From positions 61,988 through 125,987 of the forward strand of contig VRVR01000014.1 in assembly GCA_009859145.1 (NCBI GenBank): a stretch of DNA of 64,000 bases, in the 5' to 3' direction. The notes beneath the pieces are model-generated. The model was not told where the DNA came from. It searched no databases and was given only the letters and a program-made list of their open reading frames with translations. Each line of letters begins with the position of its first letter. The first letter of the stretch is position 1. The stretch is from Andalucia godoyi (lineage: Eukaryota; Discoba; Jakobea; Jakobida; Andaluciidae). Below, piece after piece: positions 8,963 through 18,714 of the stretch. Both the position numbers and the translations under genes were made by a program.

Positions 8963-10081
8963 ATGTCTGAGCCTCGATTGCGATATGCGGTGATTCCAAT
9001 TGCAGGTATGTGATCACTGGTGTCTTTACTTTTGTCTTTTTCTTTTGTCTATTTTCTTTTCCCCCTTACCGACTTGGCTCTTTCTGATGCAAAACGAAAA
9101 AATATTTTAATAATATGATTAGGGTTTGGGACACGCATGTTTCCTGCTTCGAAGGCCGTTCCCAAGGCGCTTCTTCCGATTGTCCACAGAGGTTTTGCAA
9201 AGCCTATTCTCCACGTCATCATTGAAGAGGCTCTTTCGGCCGGAGTCGAAAAAATCTGCCTTGTGTGTTCTCCGTCGCAGATCGAGGAGGTAAAGGAGTA
9301 CTTTTCATCGGAACCGCTCGATGTTTACCAGAAAAAGTTCCCTGAACAATGCCGGCAGCTCAGAGACATCTCGTCTCGTATTGCGTTTGCAATCCAGCCT
9401 GAAATGAAGGGGTTCGGGGACGCAGTCTTGTGCTCAAGAGACGTTGTTGGCACGGAACACCATGTGCTTGTCATGCTTGGCGACCATGTTTATACCTCGT
9501 CGGATGCCCAAGGCAGATCGTGTGCAAAACAGCTTGTGGACGCATGGACTTCCTGTGGCAAAGTGGGTTCCGCAACGTCGCTGGACACGTGTGCATTGCA
9601 GGATGTCCGTGTCAATGGCATTGTGAATGTCAGTCCTGTTCCCACAGCAGATCCAGATGTTGGCGCACGTGCAGAGGCTGATGCAGAGGCTGGGGCTGGT
9701 GCTGGTGCTGATGCTGCTTTTACTGGTGCCGGTGTTGGGGTGTTCCGGGTGGATTCAGGAGTCGAGAAACCGTCTGTCGAGTACGCAAAGAACAATCTGA
9801 CCCCGTGTGGATTCCAGAACAAAGATGGAAGCACTGAGCCGCTATTTTATTGCTACTTTGGAATGGATCTGCTGTCGCCGCTCATATTTGAGGAGCTGCA
9901 GTCTATGAAAGATGATCCTTCGCTGCGCACGCATGGCGAACTACAGCTTCGAGACGCAATGATGCGCGTTGCGGATCGTGAACAGTTTTTGGGAGTCAGA
10001 GTCCAAGGAAAGAGACACGACACCGGTATGCCATGCGAGTATGCACAGGCAATCGCTGCCATGGCTGCCGTTCCATACTGA
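8963..10081 (+). CDS. UTP-glucose-1-phosphate uridylyltransferase, bacterial GalU type (two exons)
   Basis: Exon 1 is 8963-9005 and exon 2 is 9123-10081, joined across a GTATGT...TTAG intron. Splicing restores the nucleotide-binding signature IPIAGFGTRMFPASKAVPK, which is otherwise cut. The protein is about 333 residues. It makes UDP-glucose from UTP and glucose-1-phosphate. Other GalU landmarks are GFGDAVLCS, MLGDHVY, GELQLRDAMMRVADREQF and KRHDTGMPCEYAQA. The usual eukaryotic UGPase is a different, longer family, so transfer from bacteria is likely. Around residues 175-215 the expected loop is replaced by an Ala/Gly/Asp low-complexity stretch (ADAEAGAGAGADA). UDP-glucose could feed glycosylation. 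Confidence 0.88.
9006..9122 (+). other. Spliceosomal intron in the UDP-glucose pyrophosphorylase gene
   Basis: 117 nt beginning GTATGT and ending TTAG. Removing it joins VIPIAG to FGTRMFP in frame (phase 1), restoring the invariant GxGTRM motif. Confidence 0.93.
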
Positions 10082-10402
10082 TGCGAACTGTTCCCTACGC
10101 TTTCCGTTCGCGATATGCCAAAATTTCCCATTCCTGGCTGCAAGCGCGGTCGTAACAAATAGCAAAGAAAACCAACAAAGAGATCCTCTTCCCGCCAAAT
10201 CTCGAGCCTTTATTATCTTAAACGATTCTTTTTCATTTTTCATTTTTCATTTTTCATTTTTTTGCATTTGCATTTGCATTTGCATTTTGGATTTTATTGA
10301 TTATGTTTTCCTTCCCTTTTTGAACACCACTGTTTATCCCTCTCTCGACAAGCTGTCCTTGTTTTCTTTCTTTCTCCTGCTTTGCTTTTGGACTCCCTCC
10401 CT

Positions 10403-10449
<47 letters not shown>

Positions 10450-10499
10450 CCTCTCTCCCTCTCTCTCTCTCTCTCTCTCGATTAGCCCCCCGTGCAGAA
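10082..10499 (+). promoter_or_regulatory. Upstream region of CAP-G2 gene: E2F-like site and CT tract
   Basis: A TTTGGCGGGAAG sequence lies on the minus strand at 10188-10199, a match to the E2F/DP consensus. TTTTTCAT repeats follow at about 10228-10262 and ATTTGC repeats at 10264-10285. A long CT/CCCT tract at about 10394-10479 ends 20 bp before the start codon. The E2F reading is inferred from motif and context only. Confidence 0.4.
10394..10479. repeat. (CT)n / CCCT microsatellite
   Basis: Pure pyrimidine tract of mixed CT and CCCT units directly before the CAP-G2 start codon. Confidence 0.95.
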
Positions 10500-12578
10500 A
10501 TGTCGGCTTCTGAAAATGAACTGCTGGAAGCATTGTCGCAGCATGACCAGATTCCTCTGCTGAGTGGAGCCGCTGCAGAAGGGGCTGCATTAAAGGTGGA
10601 TGCTGCATTCCTGTCGACAAACGATGTTCGATTGGTCCCGAATCTTCTTGGGTACTATCTCTCCACCTCCAATTTCACAAAAATCGCATCTTCAAAGCAG
10701 CTTTTATCTGCGTTCTCGGTCTGCGACTTTGAGGAAGACGCAGATTTGCTGCTGAAGGCGTTTGATCCGGACTCCGCACTGTCCGACGCAAGATTACGAA
10801 TTGCAGTAGCAGCATTGTCTCACCAGCCTGAGTCGGTTCAGCTGCAGATTCACAAGCAGATTCTCCAAAGACTTCCGGATGCATCTGTTCAGGATCTGGA
10901 AAAGATTGGGAAGATGTACTTCAAAGCGTGGGCACAGGGAATGGACGAAGCACCCATCTTGGCAGACCTTGCACATCGAGCAGTGCATGCGTCAAGCACG
11001 CGCATTTTGACCGCACTTCGCACGGTTCTTGAACCACTCCACTCGTCTCGAAAGGTTGAGCTCCTGGTGGCAATGTACGGACCGCTGCTGGCTCGATCGC
11101 TGCATGTGGCGAATGCGTCCGTTCGGACAAATGCGGCTTTGCTCTTTGGGGATGTTTTTCCGCTACATGAATCCAATACTGATGAGTTGGATGGCGAGTT
11201 TCTGGAAATTTTCAACTCCATGACGCAGGATCCGTGTGTTTCTGTTCGGACGGCTGCATGCGAATCAGTATGCCATATCCTCCATCTGTACTCCTCTGTT
11301 CTTTCCAGAAATGTTGTCTTGGATGCAGTACGGCATGTTGCATTGCATTCTGCGTTCGACGGTTCCTCCCAAGCGCTGCGAGTCGTTGCAGTCGAAGGAA
11401 TCTCCAACTTGTGCATCCAGGACATGATGCCTTTCATTCGCAATGTGCTCCCGAACCTCACTCCTCTGCTGCGTGATCGGTCTTGGAAGATCCGCTTGGA
11501 AACTGTCAAGGTGCTACGCAAGCTGAGCGACATTCCCGGTTTGCGGTTTGAAGACATCGTTTCTCGGCAGATTCTCGAAAGCCGGCTTAACGTGGAGGAG
11601 CATGATCGTGTGCTCAAGGAACTTAGCGATCTCGTTTTCCAGGATGAGATCCACGGTGATCCACACGCGATTCTGGAGGTGTATCGCTCAAGTCTGGCGG
11701 ATGAAACGAAACATCGGCAATTGCTTCGATTGATTTCATCTGTCCGCAAGGGAAGTCGACATGCCTCTGCTGTCCAAGGACTGTTGCAGAGAACTGTTCA
11801 GTGCATTACGGAGTCTTTGGACAAGCAAAAGGCCACACGCTCCCTAGCAGACGATGCAGACGTTTCTGCTTCTGCAGCAGGATCCAGGAAACGAGGGAAG
11901 ACGTCAAGGACAGGTGCTGCCAAGAATGCGGTGGCGGACAGTGCAAAGCGGTTTCGCGTTCTTTCAAACGAAGAGTTCTCATTTCTTTTGCATTTACTGC
12001 CGCCAATAGTGGAAACCTTTGGTAACGTTCAAGGATGCATAACGGCGTCGTTTTTCCATCTTGTTCTGGATGCATACGGTGTCTCCGACGTCATCTGCGA
12101 CATTGCTCGATTGACAAAAATCAGGGTCGACATCTTGCGGCATGTTTTGCACGCTTCTCAGATCAATGCGGATTTTGCATTTTCAAAGTCGGTGATGTTG
12201 GCCATGGGTCCTGCTGCCGTGGTCGAGTTCGTTTCTGCGACGCCGGCAGCGCACGGCGAAGATGCCTTACGAAGACGACAGAAAGGAAAGGCTGGCAAAG
12301 TCAGTGCGCAGACACTCAGCGACCAGCAGCTCCAGTGCGCTGCTGTGTATGTGCAGTACAGTGCGCGTGATGCAGATGCAGATCGAAAGCTCTGTGCTTT
12401 GTTCAAGAGCATGCACGAAACCGCGCTCGACGACGATGTTGTGACCTCGCTGTATCTCAGACTCCTTGTGCGATGCGGACACTGCGACGAGTCTTACCTC
12501 GAAGATTTTGACCATGAATCCGACGTCGTCAAAGAAGTCATTTCCTTCATGGAAGTCCTTGCTCTTCCCGCGTTGTAA
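10500..12578 (+). CDS. NCAPG2: Condensin II subunit CAP-G2
   Basis: 692 residues of alpha-helical HEAT repeats. The segment VRTNAALLFGDVFPLHE followed by a two-helix repeat with DPCVSVRTAACESVCHIL matches the core of animal NCAPG2, as does LRDRSWKIRLETVKVLRKL. CAP-G2 is the HEAT subunit of condensin II, which compacts chromosomes in prophase. It is shorter than the human protein (over 1,100 residues) mainly at the C-terminus. A basic nuclear-localisation-like patch (SRKRGKTSRTGAAKNA) lies near residue 460. The start ATG at 10500 follows the CT tract; the frame is open upstream but only through repeat sequence. Confidence 0.82.
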   Translation: MSASENELLEALSQHDQIPLLSGAAAEGAALKVDAAFLSTNDVRLVPNLLGYYLSTSNFTKIASSKQLLSAFSVCDFEEDADLLLKAFDPDSALSDARLRIAVAALSHQPESVQLQIHKQILQRLPDASVQDLEKIGKMYFKAWAQGMDEAPILADLAHRAVHASSTRILTALRTVLEPLHSSRKVELLVAMYGPLLARSLHVANASVRTNAALLFGDVFPLHESNTDELDGEFLEIFNSMTQDPCVSVRTAACESVCHILHLYSSVLSRNVVLDAVRHVALHSAFDGSSQALRVVAVEGISNLCIQDMMPFIRNVLPNLTPLLRDRSWKIRLETVKVLRKLSDIPGLRFEDIVSRQILESRLNVEEHDRVLKELSDLVFQDEIHGDPHAILEVYRSSLADETKHRQLLRLISSVRKGSRHASAVQGLLQRTVQCITESLDKQKATRSLADDADVSASAAGSRKRGKTSRTGAAKNAVADSAKRFRVLSNEEFSFLLHLLPPIVETFGNVQGCITASFFHLVLDAYGVSDVICDIARLTKIRVDILRHVLHASQINADFAFSKSVMLAMGPAAVVEFVSATPAAHGEDALRRRQKGKAGKVSAQTLSDQQLQCAAVYVQYSARDADADRKLCALFKSMHETALDDDVVTSLYLRLLVRCGHCDESYLEDFDHESDVVKEVISFMEVLALPAL

Positions 12579-13173
12579 CAACAGCGACCTGCAATCTCAT
12601 CTCTGCGTATCTGCAAAATGTGGTACCGTTGCCGCTTATTGCGATATGGTGAAGCAATCTAAAGCGCATGTAAACAAGAACCACTGCCACGCGTCGTGCG
12701 CATGCGTTTTGTTATCTTGACAGCTCCGTCATACCATGCCCGATTCGTTTCGCCCCATTTTGATCATGAAATCCCTATAAACACGCCGCCGCGTTGCATT
12801 CTCGCACAGCGACGCTCATTTCATTTTCTTATTTTTATTGTCCATGCAACGCAACATCTATCTTGAGAACGTCGCTCATGCCGAGGGGTGTGTTGGGGCC
12901 TGCCCCCTTCCCAATCATGCTATGCATGTTGCTGGGTTGCAACATTGATTATGGGTTATCAGCGATGATTATCCGTGGTTAGTGTACAATGTTGGCAATC
13001 CGCATCTACTCTGCCGGATCTTTTTTCCCTCTCAACAAACTCTTTATATTGTTTTGCTTTTGCTTTTGTGTTTTTGTTTTTAAAACGGGGCAAAAGATTT
13101 TCGCGGTTTTCCTTTTTTTCTTTTTCCTCTGCAATTCGAGCCAAAGTGGAGAATAGAAAGAGTCGGAAATCCC
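12579..13173. other. Intergenic holding repeat copy C
   Basis: 595 bp between two plus-strand genes. It holds repeat copy C at 12851-12995 and, after it, a T-rich leader before URB2. No other feature is seen. Confidence 0.7.
12851..12995 (+). repeat. Structured dispersed element, copy C
   Basis: More diverged than A and B. It keeps CAACATCTATCTTGAGAACG, GTTGGGGCCTGCCCCCTT, GTTGCAACATTGATTATG and TGTACAATGTTGG in the same order. Between the C-run and TTGCAA it has its own hairpin, CATGC-TAT-GCATG at 12916-12928, where A and B have a different stem. It is in the plus orientation, upstream of URB2. Confidence 0.75.
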
Positions 13174-16100
13174 ATGGATCGAGAAACTGCGGATCTTCTG
13201 ACGCGGCTGATAGCGAAGGGATCAGATCCACATCAAGTCATTTCGAAGCCTACTTGCAATGAAATCTTGGCAAACTGGCTTGTGCGAAACAACCATTTCG
13301 AACTTGTGGACATCGAGAGCACGGTTCACGATATATCGAGAGCTTCTGTCTCTTCTGGGCTTTCTGTGCTGATTGCCTCCAAGCAGAAAACCGTTCCTAT
13401 TCAAATCACGCAAATGTTTACTTTGAGGAAAACATGCTTTCTGACATTTGACAGCTTATCTTCGTTTTTCCGATTTTTGATCTCTGTGCATGGCTCGGAA
13501 TTGGATGTCCGGCTTTCTTCGGCTCTGGTGGATCATTTGATCCAGTCGTCGGATCTCGTATTTCAGACTCAAAGGTTGTATTCGTTTGGTGTAGACGTCC
13601 TGCAGTACGTTCCTGCGGATATGCGGTCGAGGTTCTGCGATCACTTTCTGTTTCGTGAGTTCTCATTTCCCGATTGGAAGGGTGTTTTGGTGCGGAAGTC
13701 TGAGGAGAAGCTAAAAGATCCAGCAAAGAGATTCAAGTCTTACCTGGAAGCGCTGCTGGATGATCCGACCAAACTGGACGACTACGTTCTGGCGTCGTTT
13801 ATTCGGAGTTCCAAGAACGTCTATGACAGGAAAGTGCGCTTTGATTTGGAAGAAGCAGAGCAGCGAGAAGAACTCAAAGCTCGGAAGAATGCAAAACTGG
13901 CGTCGGATGCGGATGGCAATTCATTAAAGACGTCCCAGCAGAAACTCGATGGTGGTGCAGGTGGCGATGAGCACAAAAAGTTCCATGACGATGGTGACGA
14001 CGGTGCTGACGCTGTTGACGACGACGGAGACGAAGATGAGGAAGAAGAAAATGAGGAGACTTCGGAGCGTGGAGAGGTTAATGATGAACATGCAGATCGG
14101 TGTGTAGAATCCAGCAGCGCAAGGATTGCGGATTCCCCAGCGGTAGCTTCTGGGCGAAAAGGGCGAGATTTGTACGAAGACACTGCCGATTTCTTGGTTG
14201 AAAAGCTCCTCATGAAACTTCCATTGTCTACAATGACAAAAGCCAAGATGCAAGTGTGCGCCAGCGCAAAGGTTCGATTACGAGACGCATCATTTTCGCG
14301 GTTGCTCTTTCTGCAGACTCTCAGCGTCGCGTGCATGTGGTGCTGCCCTTCACTGGTCGATGACAGGGATCTTTTGCTGGCGGTGGATTCGGATGACGAG
14401 TACAGATCCCTGCTTTTGCTGTGCTCATCCGTTCGCAGGGTCGACTATCTTGTGGAGACTTCAGAGTTCTGCAGGATCACACCATCGACAATCGACGTCT
14501 GGAAGCAGGTGATCGCATCGCTGCCGCAGGGTCAAGTCATCCCTTTGTGTCGAATCATTGCGGCCAGAAAGTCCGAGTATGAGTCCGTGATCGGCCCTCT
14601 GCTTGATTCTTTCGTTGTGTACGACGAAAGTGCTGCTGCCTCCTTCTTCAGGATCTTAAAGGAGAACGGTGTGCTGCATCTCGCAACTGTCTTGGCAAAC
14701 ACTTGTAGGGACATGCTGCTCATGCCACGACCTGTTCCTTCATTTTCACGACAGGAGATCGATACCGTGCTGCGGGATGGCTCCTGCATCCAGTTACACG
14801 ATTGGCTTCAGAAGTATGATCGATACGCAAGTTCCACTCAACGTCGAATGTTTCTACTTGGACTTGTTGCTTCTAAGACTCCTGCCGAGCTTTCGGCCTT
14901 GGAAATATCACCTTCACTCTACCGAGCGTTCAAGAAGTTGTGCTCATCGAAGCACAAGAATAGCTGGAGTATGCTGTCGAAGCTGCCGTTTCCGCTTCGA
15001 TTCAAAAAGGCATCGGTGCTTCTGGTGTTGCGAAACGAACATTTTGAGTCCCGCCTTGAAATTTTGACGTTCATGATCAAGAGTTCGTTTGCTTTGAAAC
15101 AGCAGAAAGTATCCGCACTGTTTTGGAAGCCTGAATCGCAGCACTCTCTCCTTTCCATCCTCCATTCTACCCCGACTGATTCTGCCACAGAGATTGGCTA
15201 CTTCGCCTCGCGCCTGATGCTCTCTCTTCCTCCAAAATCCCCGGCTGCAAAAAAAGGAATGTCGCTGGATGCCTTGCTGTTCAGACATTCTGGATTCGCG
15301 GATGGTTGCTTTGACCATGCTGTGGAGCATCACTCCGTTCCCGTTGGATTTCCCGTTCTTCCAGAAACCCTCAAGGTACTCGGACTGTGCAAGAAGGGAT
15401 TTGATGTGACGCAGGCCCGACAATCCAGTGCAGACGTCCAGGCATTTGTCCTGCATCACATGAGCCCTCTTCCCACGGAGCAGGAATTCCATTCGATATG
15501 CGAAAATCTCCACGATCCAATCGCCGTGGATATGATCGTTCGCCACGCGGATGCAGATCGTGCCCGCTGGATCGCCGAGTATCTCACCAAGCGGCTACTT
15601 TCGCTTGCAGACTGCGCAAAACCGTTGGACGACGTGTCACGACTGCTGCTGGAGGCGTTTTGCCGGTACCGCTTATCATCCAAACCGGCAGCCTCCATTT
15701 TCAATGCCTTGCTGATTCTTGGCCCTCGATTCGACATTTCACTGTACAGCTTTGTGGAGGCCATCTTCCGAAAAGAAGATGTGCGCGTTTCCGAGGACCT
15801 TGTCTCTTTGTTTTTCTCCAGTTCCTTCACGTCCAACTCGTCATTGGTCCACTCAATGGAAGCCTGCACTGCCCTCATTCTTCACCGTGGAAAACTGGCT
15901 GTTGGCCACTCTGTGCTTCTCGTGTCGTATCTACGCAAGCTTGCGCAGTGCCTGTTATCCGAAGTATCCTTCCAAACCATGCAGCAGAGTTCCCAATTCG
16001 TTCGTCTTTCCGACTCGCTGCGGAGCCTTGCGTCTCAGCTTCGCAAGTCGGTTCTGTACGTCATTCCAGCGGTTGTCGATGCCCTGAAGCAGTCTCCTTT

Positions 16101-16278
16101 TCGCGAAGGCGATGTCAAGCGAGAGTTTATGCGTGGAGTATGGGCTCTCATGGATACCTGTGGTACTGACGAGTTTCAGGAGGTGAACACTCTCATCACT
16201 GATGCGGCAGGCCGTGAACTGTGGCGACAATTGTATGCTCAGTATGACCGACTCCACCGGTTCAAAGGAAAATCGTAA
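13174..16278 (+). CDS. URB2: URB2/NPA2-like nucleolar pre-ribosome assembly protein
   Basis: 1,034 residues, helical, with an acidic low-complexity insert at about 265-315 (runs of Asp and Glu). The identification rests on the C-terminal 60 residues: FMRGVWALMDTCGTDEFQEV, then DAAGRELWRQLYAQYDRL. These fit the URB2/NPA2 C-terminal domain, which in other species reads like a 'G(I/V)YALLD.C...E...LN..LD.AGR.LF..LY..Y' pattern. Yeast Urb2 acts in early 60S pre-ribosome maturation in the nucleolus. The rest of the protein is not recognisable by eye, as expected for this fast-evolving family. The ATG at 13174 is the first in frame and is followed by a plausible N-terminus. Confidence 0.72.
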   Translation: MDRETADLLTRLIAKGSDPHQVISKPTCNEILANWLVRNNHFELVDIESTVHDISRASVSSGLSVLIASKQKTVPIQITQMFTLRKTCFLTFDSLSSFFRFLISVHGSELDVRLSSALVDHLIQSSDLVFQTQRLYSFGVDVLQYVPADMRSRFCDHFLFREFSFPDWKGVLVRKSEEKLKDPAKRFKSYLEALLDDPTKLDDYVLASFIRSSKNVYDRKVRFDLEEAEQREELKARKNAKLASDADGNSLKTSQQKLDGGAGGDEHKKFHDDGDDGADAVDDDGDEDEEEENEETSERGEVNDEHADRCVESSSARIADSPAVASGRKGRDLYEDTADFLVEKLLMKLPLSTMTKAKMQVCASAKVRLRDASFSRLLFLQTLSVACMWCCPSLVDDRDLLLAVDSDDEYRSLLLLCSSVRRVDYLVETSEFCRITPSTIDVWKQVIASLPQGQVIPLCRIIAARKSEYESVIGPLLDSFVVYDESAAASFFRILKENGVLHLATVLANTCRDMLLMPRPVPSFSRQEIDTVLRDGSCIQLHDWLQKYDRYASSTQRRMFLLGLVASKTPAELSALEISPSLYRAFKKLCSSKHKNSWSMLSKLPFPLRFKKASVLLVLRNEHFESRLEILTFMIKSSFALKQQKVSALFWKPESQHSLLSILHSTPTDSATEIGYFASRLMLSLPPKSPAAKKGMSLDALLFRHSGFADGCFDHAVEHHSVPVGFPVLPETLKVLGLCKKGFDVTQARQSSADVQAFVLHHMSPLPTEQEFHSICENLHDPIAVDMIVRHADADRARWIAEYLTKRLLSLADCAKPLDDVSRLLLEAFCRYRLSSKPAASIFNALLILGPRFDISLYSFVEAIFRKEDVRVSEDLVSLFFSSSFTSNSSLVHSMEACTALILHRGKLAVGHSVLLVSYLRKLAQCLLSEVSFQTMQQSSQFVRLSDSLRSLASQLRKSVLYVIPAVVDALKQSPFREGDVKREFMRGVWALMDTCGTDEFQEVNTLITDAAGRELWRQLYAQYDRLHRFKGKS

Positions 16279-16787
16279 CCGAATATTCGCATGAGTTGCG
16301 TGCCTGCATGCATATGTTTTATGCTTTTTATTGAATTAAAAAACCGAAAAGACCGCCTTTCCCCCCCCTTCCGTCCGTAGGAAGGAAGGGGCGCTTCCTT
16401 CTGCAGGCTGCTGAGTGTTAATATGCTGCGAGGTTCCCGCCAGAACTGAGCTACTGTACAGCCATTCTGCATCATCTGAAACATTTTCCCTCTCTTGACA
16501 GCCGAAACTCAAAAACCTTTTCAGATCCTTGGAAATAGAGAAAGTGCACCAAAAGTCCACAGGAGGCATTTTCCTGTTTGTTTCGTTTGTTTTGTTTTGT
16601 TTTGTCGTTGTTGTTGTTGTGTGTGCGTGTGTGCGTGTGTGCGTGTGCGCTTCTTGTTGTTTTCTTTTTCCGTTTCGTGAACAACCTTGGCTTGGTTCTC
16701 CTTGAGAAAAAGAGTGAGCGTACATAATCATCTTTGCCCAGTGGAAAATCACAAGAAGATCAGTATTGGTTTGCCTACTAGAAGAAA
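16279..16787. other. Intergenic between URB2 and ARP4
   Basis: 509 bp without a convincing gene. TTGT and GTGTGC repeats lie at about 16590-16655. A G/C homopolymer patch occurs near 16361-16370. Confidence 0.6.
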
Positions 16788-17990
16788 ATGCAAGCAGGCG
16801 AAGAAGTCCGAGCACATGTCCTTGATCTTGGCACACACACACTCCGAGGTGGATTTGCAGGCGAAGATGTTCCTCGATGCTGGGAGCCTTCTTACTGCTA
16901 TCTCGAACCTCAGTCATCTCCATTGTCCAGTAATCCGAATGCTGCTGCTGCGTCCTCCTCCTCGCCTTTACTGAATCCGCGAGCAATTCTTACTTCGCAT
17001 CGCAGAGACGGTCTTGAATTTTCACCGATTTCCACGTCTCACTTTTCGGATGTTGCAACAAGTGTTTTTGAAACACATATGCGATCACGTCTCGCGGATT
17101 TTCCGATGCTCGTGACCGGCTCGCCAGCGTTTGCAGAGGATGTTGCTGGCCGCGAATTGATTGCCAAGCAGGCGTTTGAAGTGCTTCGGGTTCCCGGGAT
17201 CTTTTTCGCCCGTGCTCCCGTGCTTTCGGCGTTCTGTGTTGGGAAACCCAATGCATTCGTGATTGACTGTGGCCATTCGCACACGACTGTCACTCCAGTG
17301 ATTGATGGATACGCCCTTGGAAAGTCGACTGCAACGTCTGCGGTGGAGCATGGCGCTGCGGTCTCGAAGCGACTCCGCGATGCGATCCTCGCCAAGCTTG
17401 AATCTGGAGGGGTGGCGGCAGAGGAGATGCTTCGACCATTGTATGAAGTGAAGGCAAAGCAAAAGGGTCAAGGCGTGGACAGTGTGAGTCTTGCGTACCG
17501 GCAGTTTGCGGTGAACCGGCTGGTGGACGATGCCAAGGAAGGGTTGTGCGCGGTTGCCAAGGAACGGTTCCAGGATTTGCAGGGCGTTGCTCCAAAACAG
17601 TACGAGCTGCCGGACGGAAGGTCGATTGATCTTGGACAGGAGCGTGTCTTGGCGGTTGAGCCGTTTGTGCAGACGATTCCAGATCTAGTGATGGACAGTT
17701 TGGGCCGCACTGATCGCGACCATACAAAGGATTTATTGGGAAATGTAGTGCTTTGCGGAGGAAACGCATCGTGGGCAGACTTGCTGTTCCGTCTTCAGCT
17801 CGATCTCGGAAGCCGAACAACGGGAGCTGCGCGTGTCAAGATCCACGGTCTGCAGGCAAACGATCGACGGTTTGCCACTTGGATCGGTGGATCCATCTTG
17901 TCCACTCTGGGGACGTTCCAGCAGATGTGGGTCTCGCGTGCCGAGTATGAAGAACATGGTGTATCCATTATCCACAAAAAGTGCCCGTAG
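16788..17990 (+). CDS. ARP4: Actin-related protein 4 (BAF53/ACTL6 type)
   Basis: 400 residues with an actin fold. Early motifs are VLDLGTHTLRGGFAGEDVP, and the second phosphate loop region is FVIDCGHSHTTVTPVIDGY. The C-terminus FATWIGGSILSTLGTFQQMW with final KKCP matches ARP4/BAF53 rather than conventional actin, which ends in KCF. ARP4 is a nuclear subunit shared by chromatin complexes such as INO80, SWR1/SRCAP and NuA4, and binds ATP without polymerising. A Ser/Ala insert at about residues 43-60 replaces the DNase-binding-loop region. No intron is present. Confidence 0.9.
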   Translation: MQAGEEVRAHVLDLGTHTLRGGFAGEDVPRCWEPSYCYLEPQSSPLSSNPNAAAASSSSPLLNPRAILTSHRRDGLEFSPISTSHFSDVATSVFETHMRSRLADFPMLVTGSPAFAEDVAGRELIAKQAFEVLRVPGIFFARAPVLSAFCVGKPNAFVIDCGHSHTTVTPVIDGYALGKSTATSAVEHGAAVSKRLRDAILAKLESGGVAAEEMLRPLYEVKAKQKGQGVDSVSLAYRQFAVNRLVDDAKEGLCAVAKERFQDLQGVAPKQYELPDGRSIDLGQERVLAVEPFVQTIPDLVMDSLGRTDRDHTKDLLGNVVLCGGNASWADLLFRLQLDLGSRTTGAARVKIHGLQANDRRFATWIGGSILSTLGTFQQMWVSRAEYEEHGVSIIHKKCP

Positions 17991-18222
17991 ACACACATGC
18001 CGAGTTAGTGAGAAGAGCCATGCAACCTCTTCTGCGTCTCGTCCCCCAGAAAAGGAAAAACATGACAGTAAACAAATACGCACTTCAACGCATTCACTTT
18101 CTTTCTTTTTTCTTTTCTTTTTTGGCAGCATGTTTTGAAATTCAAGTGATGCAGACCGAGAGTGCTGGGTACAGCCCAATCTGTTCTGAACATGTTGGAA
18201 GAGAGCGCGGAACACCAAACTG

Positions 18223-18714
18223 TCAAAGCTTCGAGGCAATCGGAAACATAAAGGGAGCCTGAATCGACTGCTCCGAAGAATCACTTGCAGCACGCAGTGA
18301 CGATGGTGACGATGATGGCAACAGACTCGACGCAAGAAGCGGCTTGTGTCGACGATCGTATTGGTCGTGCAGCTTGGGATAGAGCGAGCAAATCTTGCGC
18401 ATCAGCATCAGCCAATATGCATTTGACGGTGGAAATGCGGGCCCAATCCACGCAACGAGACTTGGGGAGCCTGCGACCCGCCGCGCGATCGTCTCCATCA
18501 TTCGCAGAGACGGATTTTGAAGCAGGATACTGTGTAGAATTGTATGTGGGATAATGTGACCAAGAGTGAGTCGAGTGTAGAGCGCGAGGATTTCTTTGGG
18601 CTCGCTGCGGTCTGTGAGTAGCAGTGGCAGCAACATCGACCCCGCAATACCGCCAGCTTGAGATCCCAAATGCACCCCGACTGCCTCCGACGTCGATAAC
18701 CGTAGCCCAGTCAT
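18223..18714 (-). CDS. Unrecognised 163-residue protein
   Basis: From the ATG at 18714 (MTGLRLSTSEAVGVHLGSQA) the product has two moderately hydrophobic segments: about residues 18-32 (GGIAGSMLLPLLL) and 85-105 (AWIGPAFPPSNAYWLMLM). The C-terminus is Ser/Pro-rich. The frame is open upstream of this ATG, but there it is partly a translated CA repeat (VCVCVCV). The gene converges on ARP4 with 232 bp between stops. Composition looks like real coding sequence, but I recognise no family. Confidence 0.5.
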   Translation of the reverse strand: MTGLRLSTSEAVGVHLGSQAGGIAGSMLLPLLLTDRSEPKEILALYTRLTLGHIIPHTILHSILLQNPSLRMMETIARRVAGSPSLVAWIGPAFPPSNAYWLMLMRKICSLYPKLHDQYDRRHKPLLASSLLPSSSPSSLRAASDSSEQSIQAPFMFPIASKL

